DNA from: JBBEBE01 sp040882505
GTDB lineage: Bacteria; Bacteroidota; Rhodothermia; Balneolales; Balneolaceae
Direction of reading: 5' to 3'
Length of the DNA: 64,000 bases
NCBI GenBank assembly: GCA_040882505.1
Contig: JBBEBE010000013.1
Coordinates: 62,001 to 126,000, forward strand
The position numbers were made by a program, and so were the translations under genes. Positions 9,279-19,062 of the stretch are shown here, one piece after another. Position 1 is the first letter of the stretch; each line of letters begins with the position of its first letter. The notes under the pieces were generated by a model, which ran no database searches, was not told the DNA's origin, and was given only the letters and a program-made list of their open reading frames with translations.

Positions 9279-12164
9279 TCAGGTGTCGGGATGAATGGTT
9301 ACAACCTCCTCCAGAATGAGGGCCGGATGGCGCGCCTTCGTTCCGGTACCATCGACGATTTGATGACGACAGGAGAATCCGGGAGCGCACACCTCTGTTT
9401 TGGCGGCGCCATTTCGAAGAGCCGGGAAGAGAATCTGCTCCCCAATCTCCATCGAGACTTCATAGTTGTCCCGCTCGTACCCGAAACTGCCGGCCATCCC
9501 GCAACAACCGGTTTTCAAGTCCCGCACCTGAAATCCGCAAAGCTCCAGCAGTTCAATCATCGGCTCGTTCCCGACCAACGATTTGGTATGGCAATGTCCG
9601 TGAAGCGAGACGTCTTTTCCGCTGCCCTGCAACTTGGCCAGGCGAACCGGATCCTCCTTCAGTTCCCGAAGGAGAAACTCTTCAAACAGATAGCTGTTCG
9701 CAGCCACTCGTCTGGCCACCTCCAGCTCCTCCTCTTCGACCAGGTCCAGGTATTCGTCACGCAGGGTCAATATCTCGGAAGGCTCGAGCCCGACGACGGG
9801 AATCCCGGATTCTGCAAGCGGAGCCAGGCGAATGAGGTTGGCGCGACACAGGTGGACCGCCTGGTCGAGCAGCCCTCGCGAGATCTGGGGACGACCGGTC
9901 GCTTCGACCGACGAAAGGATCACATCATATCCAAGAGCAGACAGCAACCGCGTTGCCGAGCAAGCGATCTCCGGTTCGTGGTAATTGACAAACGGGTCGA
10001 CCAACAGTGCGACTTGTGGAGATCCCTCCCTTCGAAAACTCTCGCGATTCTCGGCAAACCAGGATCGATAGGTTTGGCGGGCAAAGGCTGGCAGGGTGCG
10101 TCGTGCATCCACACCGGCGAGCTCCTGCATCAATATCTTGAACGGAGGGCTCTTCATCACAGCATTTGATAGGGGTGCCAATCGGGAGGCGAGTGGATAG
10201 AGTCGTTCCGGTTGACCGAAAAACCGGCTCGCAAGCGAGGTTCCTCTCTCCCGATTCCAGCCATGCAGAAACTCTGCCTTCATCTTGGCCATGTCTACAT
10301 TGGCCGGGCACTCGCTTTTGCACGCCTTGCAGCTCAGACAGAGCTCCAGACCCGTTTTGATCTCTTCATTGGAGAACGCCTCGTGACGCTGCTCGACGAA
10401 AAGTTGGCGAAAGAGGTTTGCCCGCCCCCGTGTAGTATCTTTCTCTTCATGCGTGGCATGATACGACGGACACATGGTGCCCCCACTCTGGGGTAGTTTC
10501 CGGCAGACACCGGCTCCGTTGCACTGTTCGATGGCCTGGCCGAACCCGCCCTCTTTTCGCCATTTGAAGACGGTATTTAGACGCACCTCCTCGTAGCTGC
10601 CATCGAACCGGAGAGACGTGTCAATCGGGGCCGGTTTGACGATTTTCCCGGGATTGAACAGGTAGCCCGGATCCCAAATCTCCTTGACCCGCTCGAGAAG
10701 CGGAACCATTTCTGCTCCAAGCACCTTTTCGATGTAAGGGGCACGTGCCCGGCCGTCTCCGTGCTCTCCGCTCAACGAACCCCGAAAGGAACGGACCAGA
10801 TCGGCAATGTCGGCCGCCATCGCTTTCATTTTGTCGACTCCCTTCTGTGTCGTGATATCGATGACCGGTCGCAGGTGCAATTCGCCAACCGACGCGTGGG
10901 CATAGAACACACACGTAGTCTCGTATGTTTCCAACAGTCGTTTGAACTCCTCGACGTAGGCCGGCAGATCCTGCACACGAACAGCTGTGTCTTCACAGAA
11001 CGTGGGGGATCGGGCATCTTTGCCCAATCCCATCAGCAGGCCCAGCCCTGCACGACGGAGTTCCCACACCCGATTCATTCGCTCCGGTTTCTCCAAAACC
11101 GGCCATGCATACCCCAGATTCTGCTCTTCGAGTCGTTTGGCGAAGGTGTGGGCCTGGTCTCGCAATTTGTCGGGATGGCTCCCTTCAAATTGGGTGATCA
11201 GTATGCAAGCCGGGTCTCCTTCCAGGAAGAAGCGATTCTTGGTCATCTCCAGGTTCCCTTTGGTCGCGTCCAAGATGATACGGTCGACCAGTTCCACGGC
11301 CGACGGGGAGTGTTGGACTGCCTCGACGGCGGCGTGCATGGATTCGGAGAGCTCCTTGAACTGAGCGATGACAAGAATCTGGTACGGCTCGACCGGGACC
11401 AGATTTACGTTGGCAGAAACCGTCATGGCGAGGGTTCCTTCGCTCCCGCAGAGCAGTTCGGCCATATTGAACGGACGACCCCCTTCGGTCAGGGGTTCCA
11501 TTTCGCAGAGTCGATCCAGGGCGTAACCGGTGTTGCGACGCAGAATGTCGGGGTGCGGATAGTTCTCGAAGATCTTCTCTTTGTTTTCCCGGAGGAGTGC
11601 GAGCATCTCCCGGTAGATTTTGCCCTCGAGGGTATCGAGGCTGCACTTGGTGTCGAGCTCGTCGGGGGTAAGCGGGCCGAACGTGACGCGCGAGCCGTCA
11701 CTCAGAATGGCGTTGATCTTCTTGACATGCTCCCGGGTCGTCCGGTGCTTGATGGAGTAGGAGCCGGCCGAGTTGTTGCCGATCATTCCACCCAACATGC
11801 AACGGTTGGTTGTGGAGGTATCCGGACCAAATTGCAGCCCGTATCGGGCCGCCTCCCGATTGAGCGTATCCCGAATCACCCCCGGCTCGACGACTGCCTC
11901 GTGACTCTCCGGATCCAGATGGATGATCCGGTTCATGTGGCGTGAAACGTCCATAATCACCCCCCCACCCGTAGTCTGCCCGGCCAGACTGGTCCCTGCG
12001 CTCCGGGCAGTAATCGTTCCGCCGGTAGAAGCCACCTGTTTGACCAAATCGGCCATCTCGTCGGCCGACTCCGGCCAGGCAACACCGGACGGGAGTTCCT
12101 GATACATGGAGGCGTCTGTCGAATAGAGATGACGGGAGAGGGAATCGGAATGAATGGTGGCCAT
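9279..12164 (-). CDS. FAD-linked oxidase / Fe-S reductase fusion (GlcD-GlpC type, D-lactate dehydrogenase-like)
   Basis: A 961-residue fusion. Domain order: FAD-binding type 4 (about 30-210, with ARSAGTSLAGQTTGGGVIMD and GGMIGNNSAGSYSIKH), FAD-oxidase C-terminal domain (about 270-520, ending GEHGDGRARAPYIEK), a ferredoxin-like part with two cysteine clusters (CNGAGVCRK near 546, CLSCKACKSECP near 607), and CCG-type domains (CCGMAGSFG near 885). Such fusions oxidise 2-hydroxy acids such as D-lactate, passing electrons to the quinone pool or another acceptor; the substrate here is not determined. It is transcribed after the flagellin terminator, so it has its own promoter. Confidence 0.88.
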   Translation of the reverse strand: MATIHSDSLSRHLYSTDASMYQELPSGVAWPESADEMADLVKQVASTGGTITARSAGTSLAGQTTGGGVIMDVSRHMNRIIHLDPESHEAVVEPGVIRDTLNREAARYGLQFGPDTSTTNRCMLGGMIGNNSAGSYSIKHRTTREHVKKINAILSDGSRVTFGPLTPDELDTKCSLDTLEGKIYREMLALLRENKEKIFENYPHPDILRRNTGYALDRLCEMEPLTEGGRPFNMAELLCGSEGTLAMTVSANVNLVPVEPYQILVIAQFKELSESMHAAVEAVQHSPSAVELVDRIILDATKGNLEMTKNRFFLEGDPACILITQFEGSHPDKLRDQAHTFAKRLEEQNLGYAWPVLEKPERMNRVWELRRAGLGLLMGLGKDARSPTFCEDTAVRVQDLPAYVEEFKRLLETYETTCVFYAHASVGELHLRPVIDITTQKGVDKMKAMAADIADLVRSFRGSLSGEHGDGRARAPYIEKVLGAEMVPLLERVKEIWDPGYLFNPGKIVKPAPIDTSLRFDGSYEEVRLNTVFKWRKEGGFGQAIEQCNGAGVCRKLPQSGGTMCPSYHATHEEKDTTRGRANLFRQLFVEQRHEAFSNEEIKTGLELCLSCKACKSECPANVDMAKMKAEFLHGWNRERGTSLASRFFGQPERLYPLASRLAPLSNAVMKSPPFKILMQELAGVDARRTLPAFARQTYRSWFAENRESFRREGSPQVALLVDPFVNYHEPEIACSATRLLSALGYDVILSSVEATGRPQISRGLLDQAVHLCRANLIRLAPLAESGIPVVGLEPSEILTLRDEYLDLVEEEELEVARRVAANSYLFEEFLLRELKEDPVRLAKLQGSGKDVSLHGHCHTKSLVGNEPMIELLELCGFQVRDLKTGCCGMAGSFGYERDNYEVSMEIGEQILFPALRNGAAKTEVCAPGFSCRHQIVDGTGTKARHPALILEEVVTIHPDT

Positions 12165-12294
12165 AAACTCGGGATCGTAAGCAGGTTTCGACGTCAGTCT
12201 CTCTCCGGGGTGGAGAAGAGTACGTCACAATTTTCTCGGCAGATTCGGGCTCCTGAAACCGATATCTCAGAGTACAACAAGGGGAAAAAGGTAC

Positions 12295-12329
12295 AAAAAA
12301 AACCCCTCCGAACAAGGTTCGAAGGGGTT
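12295..12329 (-). terminator. Rho-independent terminator of flagellin
   Basis: On the minus strand a 13-bp stem (12317-12329 with 12301-12313, one G-U pair), a three-base loop and a run of U (complement of the A tract 12295-12302). It follows the flagellin stop by about 105 bases and separates that transcript from the FAD oxidase gene. This is the clearest terminator in the window. Confidence 0.9.
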
Positions 12330-12434
12330 GAGAATCAAGGTCCCCGATTGGATACCGGGGATCCATTCAAACCCGAATCGTTTACAACCGACCCGGGTTG
12401 TGAGTTCACATGGGTCAACTCACTGTCTACGCCA

Positions 12435-13700
12435 TTAGCCGAGAAAGCCGAGGACGGACTGCGGGCCCATGTTTGCCTGTGCCAAGGCAGACGTCGCGGT
12501 CTGCTGCAGAATCTGCAGTCGGATCGATTCACTCTGCTCTTTGGCAAAGTCGGCATCCATGATTCGACTCGCCGCCGATTCGTTGGCACTGATCGATTGA
12601 GCCAGAGTTACTTCCCTCATACTGAGTGAGGCTTGTGCAATCCCGACCTGATTTACCCGCTTGGACATGGTTTCGATGGCGGTGTCCACATCTGACATGA
12701 ATCCGCGATAGTCATCGGCGGTCCAGTCGGAGAGATCCATGTTCCCCTGCCCGGCGGCGTTCTCGGTGAACGTTCCGGCAGCCAGTGTCAACTCTACATC
12801 CGCTGAAGCTGTCCCGGATGCATCGAAATCACCGCTGAAGGCAACCGTGTAATTCTCCTCTGTATCTGCGTTGGAGACCACGATGTCGTCGTTGACAATT
12901 TCAGCCGAGAGGTTGTCCAGATCATTGCCGCTGAAGAGATCATTCAATTGCGTCTCGACAGCACTCAAATCCGTGGCTGCACCCATATCGATGGCCAACC
13001 CCGTTGCGGATGCGACGGTTGCGCCAGTAGAATCCTCAACAGCGATGCCCGTCAGCTCGGCACTTGTGGGTGTGGCGGTTGTGACACCCAGACCCAGGGC
13101 CGTACTCGTTGCCGTATCGGTCCCGGCCGCCAGATCACCTGCAGCTTCCGATGCACTGAACAGTTGGTTCACGTTCACCGCTTCGATCTCGGCAGTAATG
13201 GTATCGTCGGCTCGCTCGCCCGTCTGGAAAACCAATTCAAGATTCCCGGAATGGGTTCCATCATCACCGTTCAAAAGCTCCAGATCCTGAAAGACCGTCT
13301 GCTCCGACGTTTTGTTGATATCGGCTCCCAGTTCTTCAATCTGGTCGGCAATATATCCTCGCTCGGTCTCACCGAGTGTCGTATTGGCCGCCTGGGTAGT
13401 GAGCGCCTTCATTTCGATGAGATTATCCATGACCGAATCGAAACTGGTCTCGGCAATGTCCAGCACCGATTTGGCGTCTCCGACATTTTGGAGAGCCTGG
13501 TTCAACCCGGCCACCCGACTACTCAGCTTGGTCGCAATGGAAAAACCGGCCGCATCATCTTCGGCCCGGTTGATCCGAAGACCGGTCGAAAGCCGAAGCT
13601 GATTATCTGCGAGGTTGGAGTTAATCTTGTTCAGTGAAAGTTGGGCATCCAGAGACTGGATGTTTGTGTTGACTCTGTTAAGATCACCAAAGCTTGACAT
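12435..13700 (-). CDS. fliC: Flagellin
   Basis: The filament subunit, 421 residues. Conserved D0/D1 ends are clear: N-terminal SSFGDLNRVNTNIQSLDAQ and LRINRAEDDAAGFSIATK; C-terminal SRIMDADFAKEQSESIRLQ and a final LAQANMGPQSVLGFLG. The central domain (about 150-330) is rich in Ala, Thr, Ser, Asp and Val with few basic residues, giving many potential O-glycosylation sites. A GAAGGTGA Shine-Dalgarno precedes ATG 13700. A sigma-28 promoter and a strong terminator make it a monocistronic late gene. The two modification-type genes immediately upstream suggest that it is post-translationally modified. Confidence 0.96.
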   Translation of the reverse strand: MSSFGDLNRVNTNIQSLDAQLSLNKINSNLADNQLRLSTGLRINRAEDDAAGFSIATKLSSRVAGLNQALQNVGDAKSVLDIAETSFDSVMDNLIEMKALTTQAANTTLGETERGYIADQIEELGADINKTSEQTVFQDLELLNGDDGTHSGNLELVFQTGERADDTITAEIEAVNVNQLFSASEAAGDLAAGTDTATSTALGLGVTTATPTSAELTGIAVEDSTGATVASATGLAIDMGAATDLSAVETQLNDLFSGNDLDNLSAEIVNDDIVVSNADTEENYTVAFSGDFDASGTASADVELTLAAGTFTENAAGQGNMDLSDWTADDYRGFMSDVDTAIETMSKRVNQVGIAQASLSMREVTLAQSISANESAASRIMDADFAKEQSESIRLQILQQTATSALAQANMGPQSVLGFLG

Positions 13701-13755
13701 AATGGTTCACCTTCTGTTTGGGTTCATGTTCAAATCCCTGACTTGTACAGAACAG

Positions 13756-13782
13756 TTATCGAACCCCCGCTATGAACCTTAA
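13756..13782 (-). promoter_or_regulatory. Sigma-28 (FliA) promoter of flagellin
   Basis: On the minus strand TTAA (13782-13779), a 15-base spacer and TTCGATAA (13763-13756), a 6 of 8 match to the classical -10 GCCGATAA. The start of transcription is expected near 13749, giving a leader of about 50 bases. Spacing is identical to the four other sites in this window. Confidence 0.75.
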
Positions 13783-13817
13783 ATTTTTCTAACAAATTGT
13801 TTCGATCCCTGCCCTTT

Positions 13818-14885
13818 TCATCCTGAGCGGGGGATTCCCCAGTAGCGTGCGCCCCACTCCTCCGCCGTTTTTCCCGAAAGTCCGGGAGAAATCCCCAACC
13901 CCGCATGAATACTCCCGAAAACGTCCCGATTCCATCTCCAAACATCTCGCTGAAATCGGGTTCTGCGTTCGATGGCCTGCCTGAACCCGGATTCCATGAG
14001 AACGGAAACGTCACCCTCGGGTCGAAAGTAGAGATCCCGAAGCATCTGGTTCATCCAGTGAAATCCTGTCAATTCCAATCCTTTGGACGTGCGATGGGTA
14101 TTCAGTGAAAGGTCCGTCGAAAAGAGTCGAGTCAAATGAATTCCCGGAAGATATTCGTATTGCAGATTGTCGGGAAGATAGTAGTGAACCGATCTCTCCA
14201 GTTTCGAAGCAAATGCCAAATAGAGCGCATGACCCTCTGCCATCAACCCCTGCATCACCTTCGTCAACTCCTCGTTTCCAAGCTGGATCATCTCGCCATT
14301 TGATCGGACCTTTCGCACCCTCTCGACAATCGTCAGGGCCGGATGATCCCGATCACTCAGATCGATGCCTGCGATCTCTGCCAGGAACATCGAGTGAATG
14401 AGAGAGTGTCCCCTCAAGAGTACACCCCGCTGATCCAGCGATGATTGATTCTGCATTTGGGTCGACCACTGAATCAATCGCATCTGCAAAAACTCGAGGC
14501 TGATCAATGCGGACTGCCAGGCATCCGGAAGTGATTGAAGCGGGCAGATCTCTTCTCCCGAGACCCGTTCCCACTGACCGGGATCGTTCAATGAATAGGA
14601 TGGCAGCTGTCTTGCAAGTCGTTTTGGAAGCAGTATCGGATCGTGAACCCAATAAAATGATGCGTCCGGAATGGCTTCCAGGATATTATTGTACTGCCTC
14701 CGGAACTCGTTCCCGTTCGAAAACTCATCCGGAAACACCAATATCAGATCCAGGTCCGACGTGCCGGGCGCACCAATGGAGCCATTTCGAATGATCGTTT
14801 CCGGACGAATTGTGTGGTTCACGCCTTCCCACCCATTCACAAATGCATGAAGGGCGTCTTCGTAATCCATTTCGGTTCTCATCAT
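13818..14885 (-). CDS. Nucleotidyltransferase-fold protein next to flagellin
   Basis: A 355-residue protein not recognised as any named family. Near the N-terminus it has NGSIGAPGTSDLDLILVF: Gly35-Ser36 followed by Asp44-x-Asp46, the pattern of the polymerase-beta/MNT nucleotidyltransferase superfamily with a shortened loop. The rest is predominantly helical, without membrane segments or signal peptide. It follows the giant glycosyltransferase by 12 bases with a GGGG site before its ATG, so the two are co-transcribed, and it lies just before flagellin. A role in flagellin or glycan nucleotidylation is inference; a sugar-nucleotide or small-molecule substrate is also possible. Confidence 0.6.
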   Translation of the reverse strand: MMRTEMDYEDALHAFVNGWEGVNHTIRPETIIRNGSIGAPGTSDLDLILVFPDEFSNGNEFRRQYNNILEAIPDASFYWVHDPILLPKRLARQLPSYSLNDPGQWERVSGEEICPLQSLPDAWQSALISLEFLQMRLIQWSTQMQNQSSLDQRGVLLRGHSLIHSMFLAEIAGIDLSDRDHPALTIVERVRKVRSNGEMIQLGNEELTKVMQGLMAEGHALYLAFASKLERSVHYYLPDNLQYEYLPGIHLTRLFSTDLSLNTHRTSKGLELTGFHWMNQMLRDLYFRPEGDVSVLMESGFRQAIERRTRFQRDVWRWNRDVFGSIHAGLGISPGLSGKTAEEWGARYWGIPRSG

Positions 14886-14897
14886 AATCCCCGTGCT

Positions 14898-17800
14898 CTA
14901 TGTAATGCATCGTTCTTGAATTCGGCGCAATACTCCGATCTGATCAAGGTCCGATACGATTTCACCGGCCACCCATGCCATTCTCCGAAGGATGGATTCG
15001 GACAGATACCCCCCATGATTTCCGTTGTCCGACGGCCAGTTCTCTCGTATTTCGCTCAGACTGGCAAGGATCTCCATCTGATGCGGACTGGCAACATTCT
15101 CGATTCCAGTCGTCAAAATGGATCGTTTGTCTGTGAAGTTTCCCGTCACCAATTCATAATGGAGAAGATTGATGATGAAAAAACGGCTGACCACTCTCTT
15201 GATCATGAATCGATCCCTGGGGAGTTCCCGGTCCGGAAGGGTCCAAAAATATTGACAGAGTTCGACCACGTTTCGAAATCCGAGATCGGAGGAATCTCTT
15301 GTATAGACACGAAAGGTTTTATCCTCATCCAAAAGTGAGTACCCACTCTCCAATACATCCAATGGCATGGATGCTTCGGGATACCCGTCCAAGTCCGGCA
15401 AAATCTGGACAAAGGATCCATGATGACCTACCGGATCCACGGATTGTATCGCACGATTCAATTGGTTGTTCAGTGTCTTGAAGACCTCCCGTTCCGTCGG
15501 GTCCACCAACGATTTCACATCTGCAAACAGGGTCAAGTCGACGTCGCTGTACGGTGTGGTCTTCCCGTCTGCCAAACTCCCGTGAAGTACAGGAAGTGCC
15601 GCTTTCATGGAAAGATCAGGTAGTTCAGACATGAATCGTCGTGCGTTTTCATAAAGCACCGAACTCTTCAAACCGGGAATTGTAATCTCCCGCTCTTTCA
15701 ACTCGTCGGGTTTGAACAGGGACGCATTCAACACCTCATCGAGTGATCGTACCCTCACTCCCGATAGTTCTTCAAAACGTTTCAAAAAAGACGTATGAGA
15801 CGAACTTGTCGGATCCAACGACTCTTGCTGAAGGTACGTTACAGCATAGGTTCTGCGAAGCTCTTGAGCCATGCAACGCCTTCGAAACGGACGTACCTTT
15901 TTTGCGTCATTCAGATGGTTACTCAAAAGCAATGCCCGCTCCATCGACGCATTCAAACGTTCGATTTCAGAAGTCGATCTCGACAACGAAGATGCGACAC
16001 CTGGAGAACGAGTTTGTTCGAAATCGTCTGCTGTTCCGGTTTCAGGCCACCCATACACGTCGCTCAAATTGGCAGCTTGCCGGTCATTTCCGTCAGTACC
16101 ATTGTCATGCCACAGGGCCTCCTGTTGTGAATCCGGCCACATTAAGAACTGATTCGGTTTCCCCGTGGTCACAACGTTCACATCCTGGAGACGGTACATC
16201 CAATAGAACCACAGGTCATCTGCACGAGGACAGAGTTTCTGAAACAACCGTTCCTCAGTTACATCTTCATGAAAACAGCCAGGCCGATACAGTACTCCTG
16301 CCCCGCCGGTTGAAAAAAGATCCCGTGACGGAATTCCGGGGCGATGAAATCCCCAGTCCCACATGCCGTAGGGGAGCCACTCTCCCTCCAACGTGGTTGC
16401 AATACGATGAGCACGATGGGCGATAACACAATCGGGGAACTTGACTGCACATTCCGTCAGCTCTTGCAACCATGTTGGCCAGTAATAGATATCATCATCT
16501 GCGGTTACCAGAATGGCGTCGGAGAACTCCAAAAGAGAAGGAATCAGCTTTTTGTAGGGCCCAAGATCCTGGCAAGTTCGAATTTCCAGACCGTCCCGGA
16601 TCAGCTGCAAAACCTTCGATGGAACGCTTGAACGATCCTCTTCGGCCACCCAGAGGATCACCCGGTCGGGTCGAACCGATTGATTGAGCAAACTTGAAAT
16701 CGTGTGATGGAGCGTTCCAAATCGTTTTGGATAGCTGGTAAGCGATACGATCAGTGGCTCTTCGAATGGATGTTGTACAGGCGTGACCGGCTTCATGTAG
16801 CGAATGATTTCCGACAACACTCGTTCCCATTCATGATCCGCCGTGGATTCCATGGATCGCTCTCCCGGACCGTAGCTTTCCGCTTTCTCCGTCAATGCAC
16901 GAACGTCGATGGGGCGAGCCCAAGAATGACGACCATCTGCCTGATTGGACGCCCATTGACTCCACGCCTCATGCAAAGCAATGGACAAATTTTTCCCGAA
17001 CCGTTCCCCGTCACAAAGCGGAGAATTTGCCACTTGCTCTCTCAATCGGTTGCGCAGTTTCGAGAGTACCCCGGGATCTGAAGCCAATTGAGTCGAACGA
17101 TCTACATACCCGTCCCAATGGCTGCAGACCCATTCGGGGAAACCGGCATTTATCACGTGGGTTGCAGAATGGCGACCTGCAAATGTAGGGCCGGGACAGG
17201 TAACCACGGGGACACCCATCCACATCGCTTCGCAAGTGGTCAACCCACCGGAGTAGGGCCAGGTATCCAGAGCGATATCGATGCGATTGTACGTTTCCAG
17301 AAACTCTTTGTGCTTTGCAGGGCCTTCAAGCAGGATACGGTCGGTGGAGATCCCCTTCTTCTCCATGATCGTCTCAATGCGCTTTCCCCATTCCGCGGAG
17401 TCGTATCCGACACCTTTGAGCAACAGTCGACTCCCTTCGACACGAGACAAAATTCTACTCCATTCACCCAGAAGCCGGTCGTTTACTTTGACCGGATTAT
17501 TGAGACAGCCAAATGTAATGTATCCGTTCTCTTCATACGGCAGACTCGTCACATCCGGTGCGTATTCGGGAGGTTGAAATACGATGTAGTCATCCGGCAT
17601 ACGAATCAACTTTTCGGTATAGTAATCATCCATACCAACGGGCGTTTCGTAATGATCCGAGATTAAAAAATCCATCGACTCCATACCGGTTGTATTGAAC
17701 AACCCGCCTACCCACTTGATAATCACGGGTGCCGGTTTCCTGGCAACTGTCAAAAGCCGGTTATCCGCCGCATGACCGGAAAGTTCGATCAGGATGTCAA

Positions 17801-19016
17801 TTTCATCGGATTCGATCATGTTCGCAATCTGCTCCTCTGAATACCCGACCACCGATTTCCACTGATCGCAACAGTCAAAAATTCGCTTCGTAAGTGGATC
17901 TGTCTTTGTATGCGTCGAATAGGCAAACAGACGGAACTCCTCTCTGGACAGGGCCTCCAGAGCCGGTGTGATCATCCAACCAACCGGATGTTGACGAAAT
18001 CCACCCGACAAGAGCCCCACGTTCAGTGGTCGATCCTGTTTCGATTCGGGAGGCTCAAAGGATCTCGGTTGGATACCCGACGTATAGGTTTTTGCCCATG
18101 TCAAATGGGTGTCAAAAATCTTGTCCGCAGAGTGTTCCGGATTGTAATGGACCCCCATCAAATAATTGGAAGAGGGTGTCCGGTTTTCGGGTTGTCGGTT
18201 CATGGCCTCCAGATACTCTGTTTCCGACTCGGAAAGCCGTCCAAGTTGCTGCAATAGAAACGCGTAGTTTGCCCGAACCTGACTCAGGTCCGGATGATCT
18301 TTCAAGAGGTGCTCATATGCTTTTCGTGCACGTCCAAGCTCTCCGCGATCTCTACACAGCTCTGCAAGTCCAGCTCTTGCATTCACATTCCCAGGATTCA
18401 ACTCCAATACCGATTTGAAACAAGATTCGGCTTCCCCGTATCGGGCTTGATGTTTGTACACCTCTCCTTTCTGGAGGGTTGCCTCGACCGACTCCTCGTC
18501 CATCTCGAGCACCACATCCATCATTTCAAGGGCTTTCCCGAAATGCCCCTGATCCTTGTAGACACGGGCGATCTGAAGGGCAACCTCAATGGATGCCGGA
18601 TCGACTTTATTCGCTTTTCCAAGTGCGGCCAACGCTTTGTTCAGATCCCCCCGGGCGCGGTACAGCTCTGCCAGGTGCATCCAACTTTCGAGATGATCCG
18701 GCTTCTTTAGAATGGACTCCTTGACATGTGATTCGGATAGTTCGTGATCCCCAAGCAGACAGGCGCAACGAGAGGCTTCCAGACAGGCCTCCCACTCCAG
18801 CGCCCCCAGGTCGTTTTTCAATCTCAATGCTTTCTGGAACAAGCCCAGTGCCGTCTTCTGATCCCCTTTTTTTTGGAACGCCCTACCAAACCAGTAGTGG
18901 AGTGCCGCCGATTCACCATGCGTGGCAATAAGTGGTTTCAAAAGGGCAATGACCCGGTCAGGCGATTCGGTCTCCTTCCCGAGAAGATGCCTGGCTTGTT
19001 CCAATTGACTGTTCAT
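14898..19016 (-). CDS. Multidomain flagellin-type glycosyltransferase: TPR - GT41 - GT2-like - nucleotidyltransferase
   Basis: About 1372 residues. Order: TPR array (about 1-310, units such as AELYRARGDLNKALAALGKA); GT41 O-GlcNAc-transferase/SPINDLY-like catalytic domain (329-690) with GGFRQHPVGWMI (His343 matches the conserved OGT histidine), FGCLNNPVKVND and DTWPYSGGLTTCEAMWMGVP; a GT2-like domain (about 752-975) with VSLTSYPKRFG and the DDD motif at 840-842; and a C-terminal nucleotidyltransferase domain with Gly1146-Ser1147 and Asp1158-x-Asp1160. Caulobacter FlmG, a TPR-GT41 protein that glycosylates flagellin, is the closest described logic. ATG 19016 is chosen because the sigma-54 promoter start (near 19052) lies between it and the alternative GTG at 19082. 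Confidence 0.8.
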   Translation of the reverse strand: MNSQLEQARHLLGKETESPDRVIALLKPLIATHGESAALHYWFGRAFQKKGDQKTALGLFQKALRLKNDLGALEWEACLEASRCACLLGDHELSESHVKESILKKPDHLESWMHLAELYRARGDLNKALAALGKANKVDPASIEVALQIARVYKDQGHFGKALEMMDVVLEMDEESVEATLQKGEVYKHQARYGEAESCFKSVLELNPGNVNARAGLAELCRDRGELGRARKAYEHLLKDHPDLSQVRANYAFLLQQLGRLSESETEYLEAMNRQPENRTPSSNYLMGVHYNPEHSADKIFDTHLTWAKTYTSGIQPRSFEPPESKQDRPLNVGLLSGGFRQHPVGWMITPALEALSREEFRLFAYSTHTKTDPLTKRIFDCCDQWKSVVGYSEEQIANMIESDEIDILIELSGHAADNRLLTVARKPAPVIIKWVGGLFNTTGMESMDFLISDHYETPVGMDDYYTEKLIRMPDDYIVFQPPEYAPDVTSLPYEENGYITFGCLNNPVKVNDRLLGEWSRILSRVEGSRLLLKGVGYDSAEWGKRIETIMEKKGISTDRILLEGPAKHKEFLETYNRIDIALDTWPYSGGLTTCEAMWMGVPVVTCPGPTFAGRHSATHVINAGFPEWVCSHWDGYVDRSTQLASDPGVLSKLRNRLREQVANSPLCDGERFGKNLSIALHEAWSQWASNQADGRHSWARPIDVRALTEKAESYGPGERSMESTADHEWERVLSEIIRYMKPVTPVQHPFEEPLIVSLTSYPKRFGTLHHTISSLLNQSVRPDRVILWVAEEDRSSVPSKVLQLIRDGLEIRTCQDLGPYKKLIPSLLEFSDAILVTADDDIYYWPTWLQELTECAVKFPDCVIAHRAHRIATTLEGEWLPYGMWDWGFHRPGIPSRDLFSTGGAGVLYRPGCFHEDVTEERLFQKLCPRADDLWFYWMYRLQDVNVVTTGKPNQFLMWPDSQQEALWHDNGTDGNDRQAANLSDVYGWPETGTADDFEQTRSPGVASSLSRSTSEIERLNASMERALLLSNHLNDAKKVRPFRRRCMAQELRRTYAVTYLQQESLDPTSSSHTSFLKRFEELSGVRVRSLDEVLNASLFKPDELKEREITIPGLKSSVLYENARRFMSELPDLSMKAALPVLHGSLADGKTTPYSDVDLTLFADVKSLVDPTEREVFKTLNNQLNRAIQSVDPVGHHGSFVQILPDLDGYPEASMPLDVLESGYSLLDEDKTFRVYTRDSSDLGFRNVVELCQYFWTLPDRELPRDRFMIKRVVSRFFIINLLHYELVTGNFTDKRSILTTGIENVASPHQMEILASLSEIRENWPSDNGNHGGYLSESILRRMAWVAGEIVSDLDQIGVLRRIQERCIT

Positions 19017-19062
19017 GACACGTACTCGGTTAATGGTGGGTTCCCCGGTTCGATGGATGACG

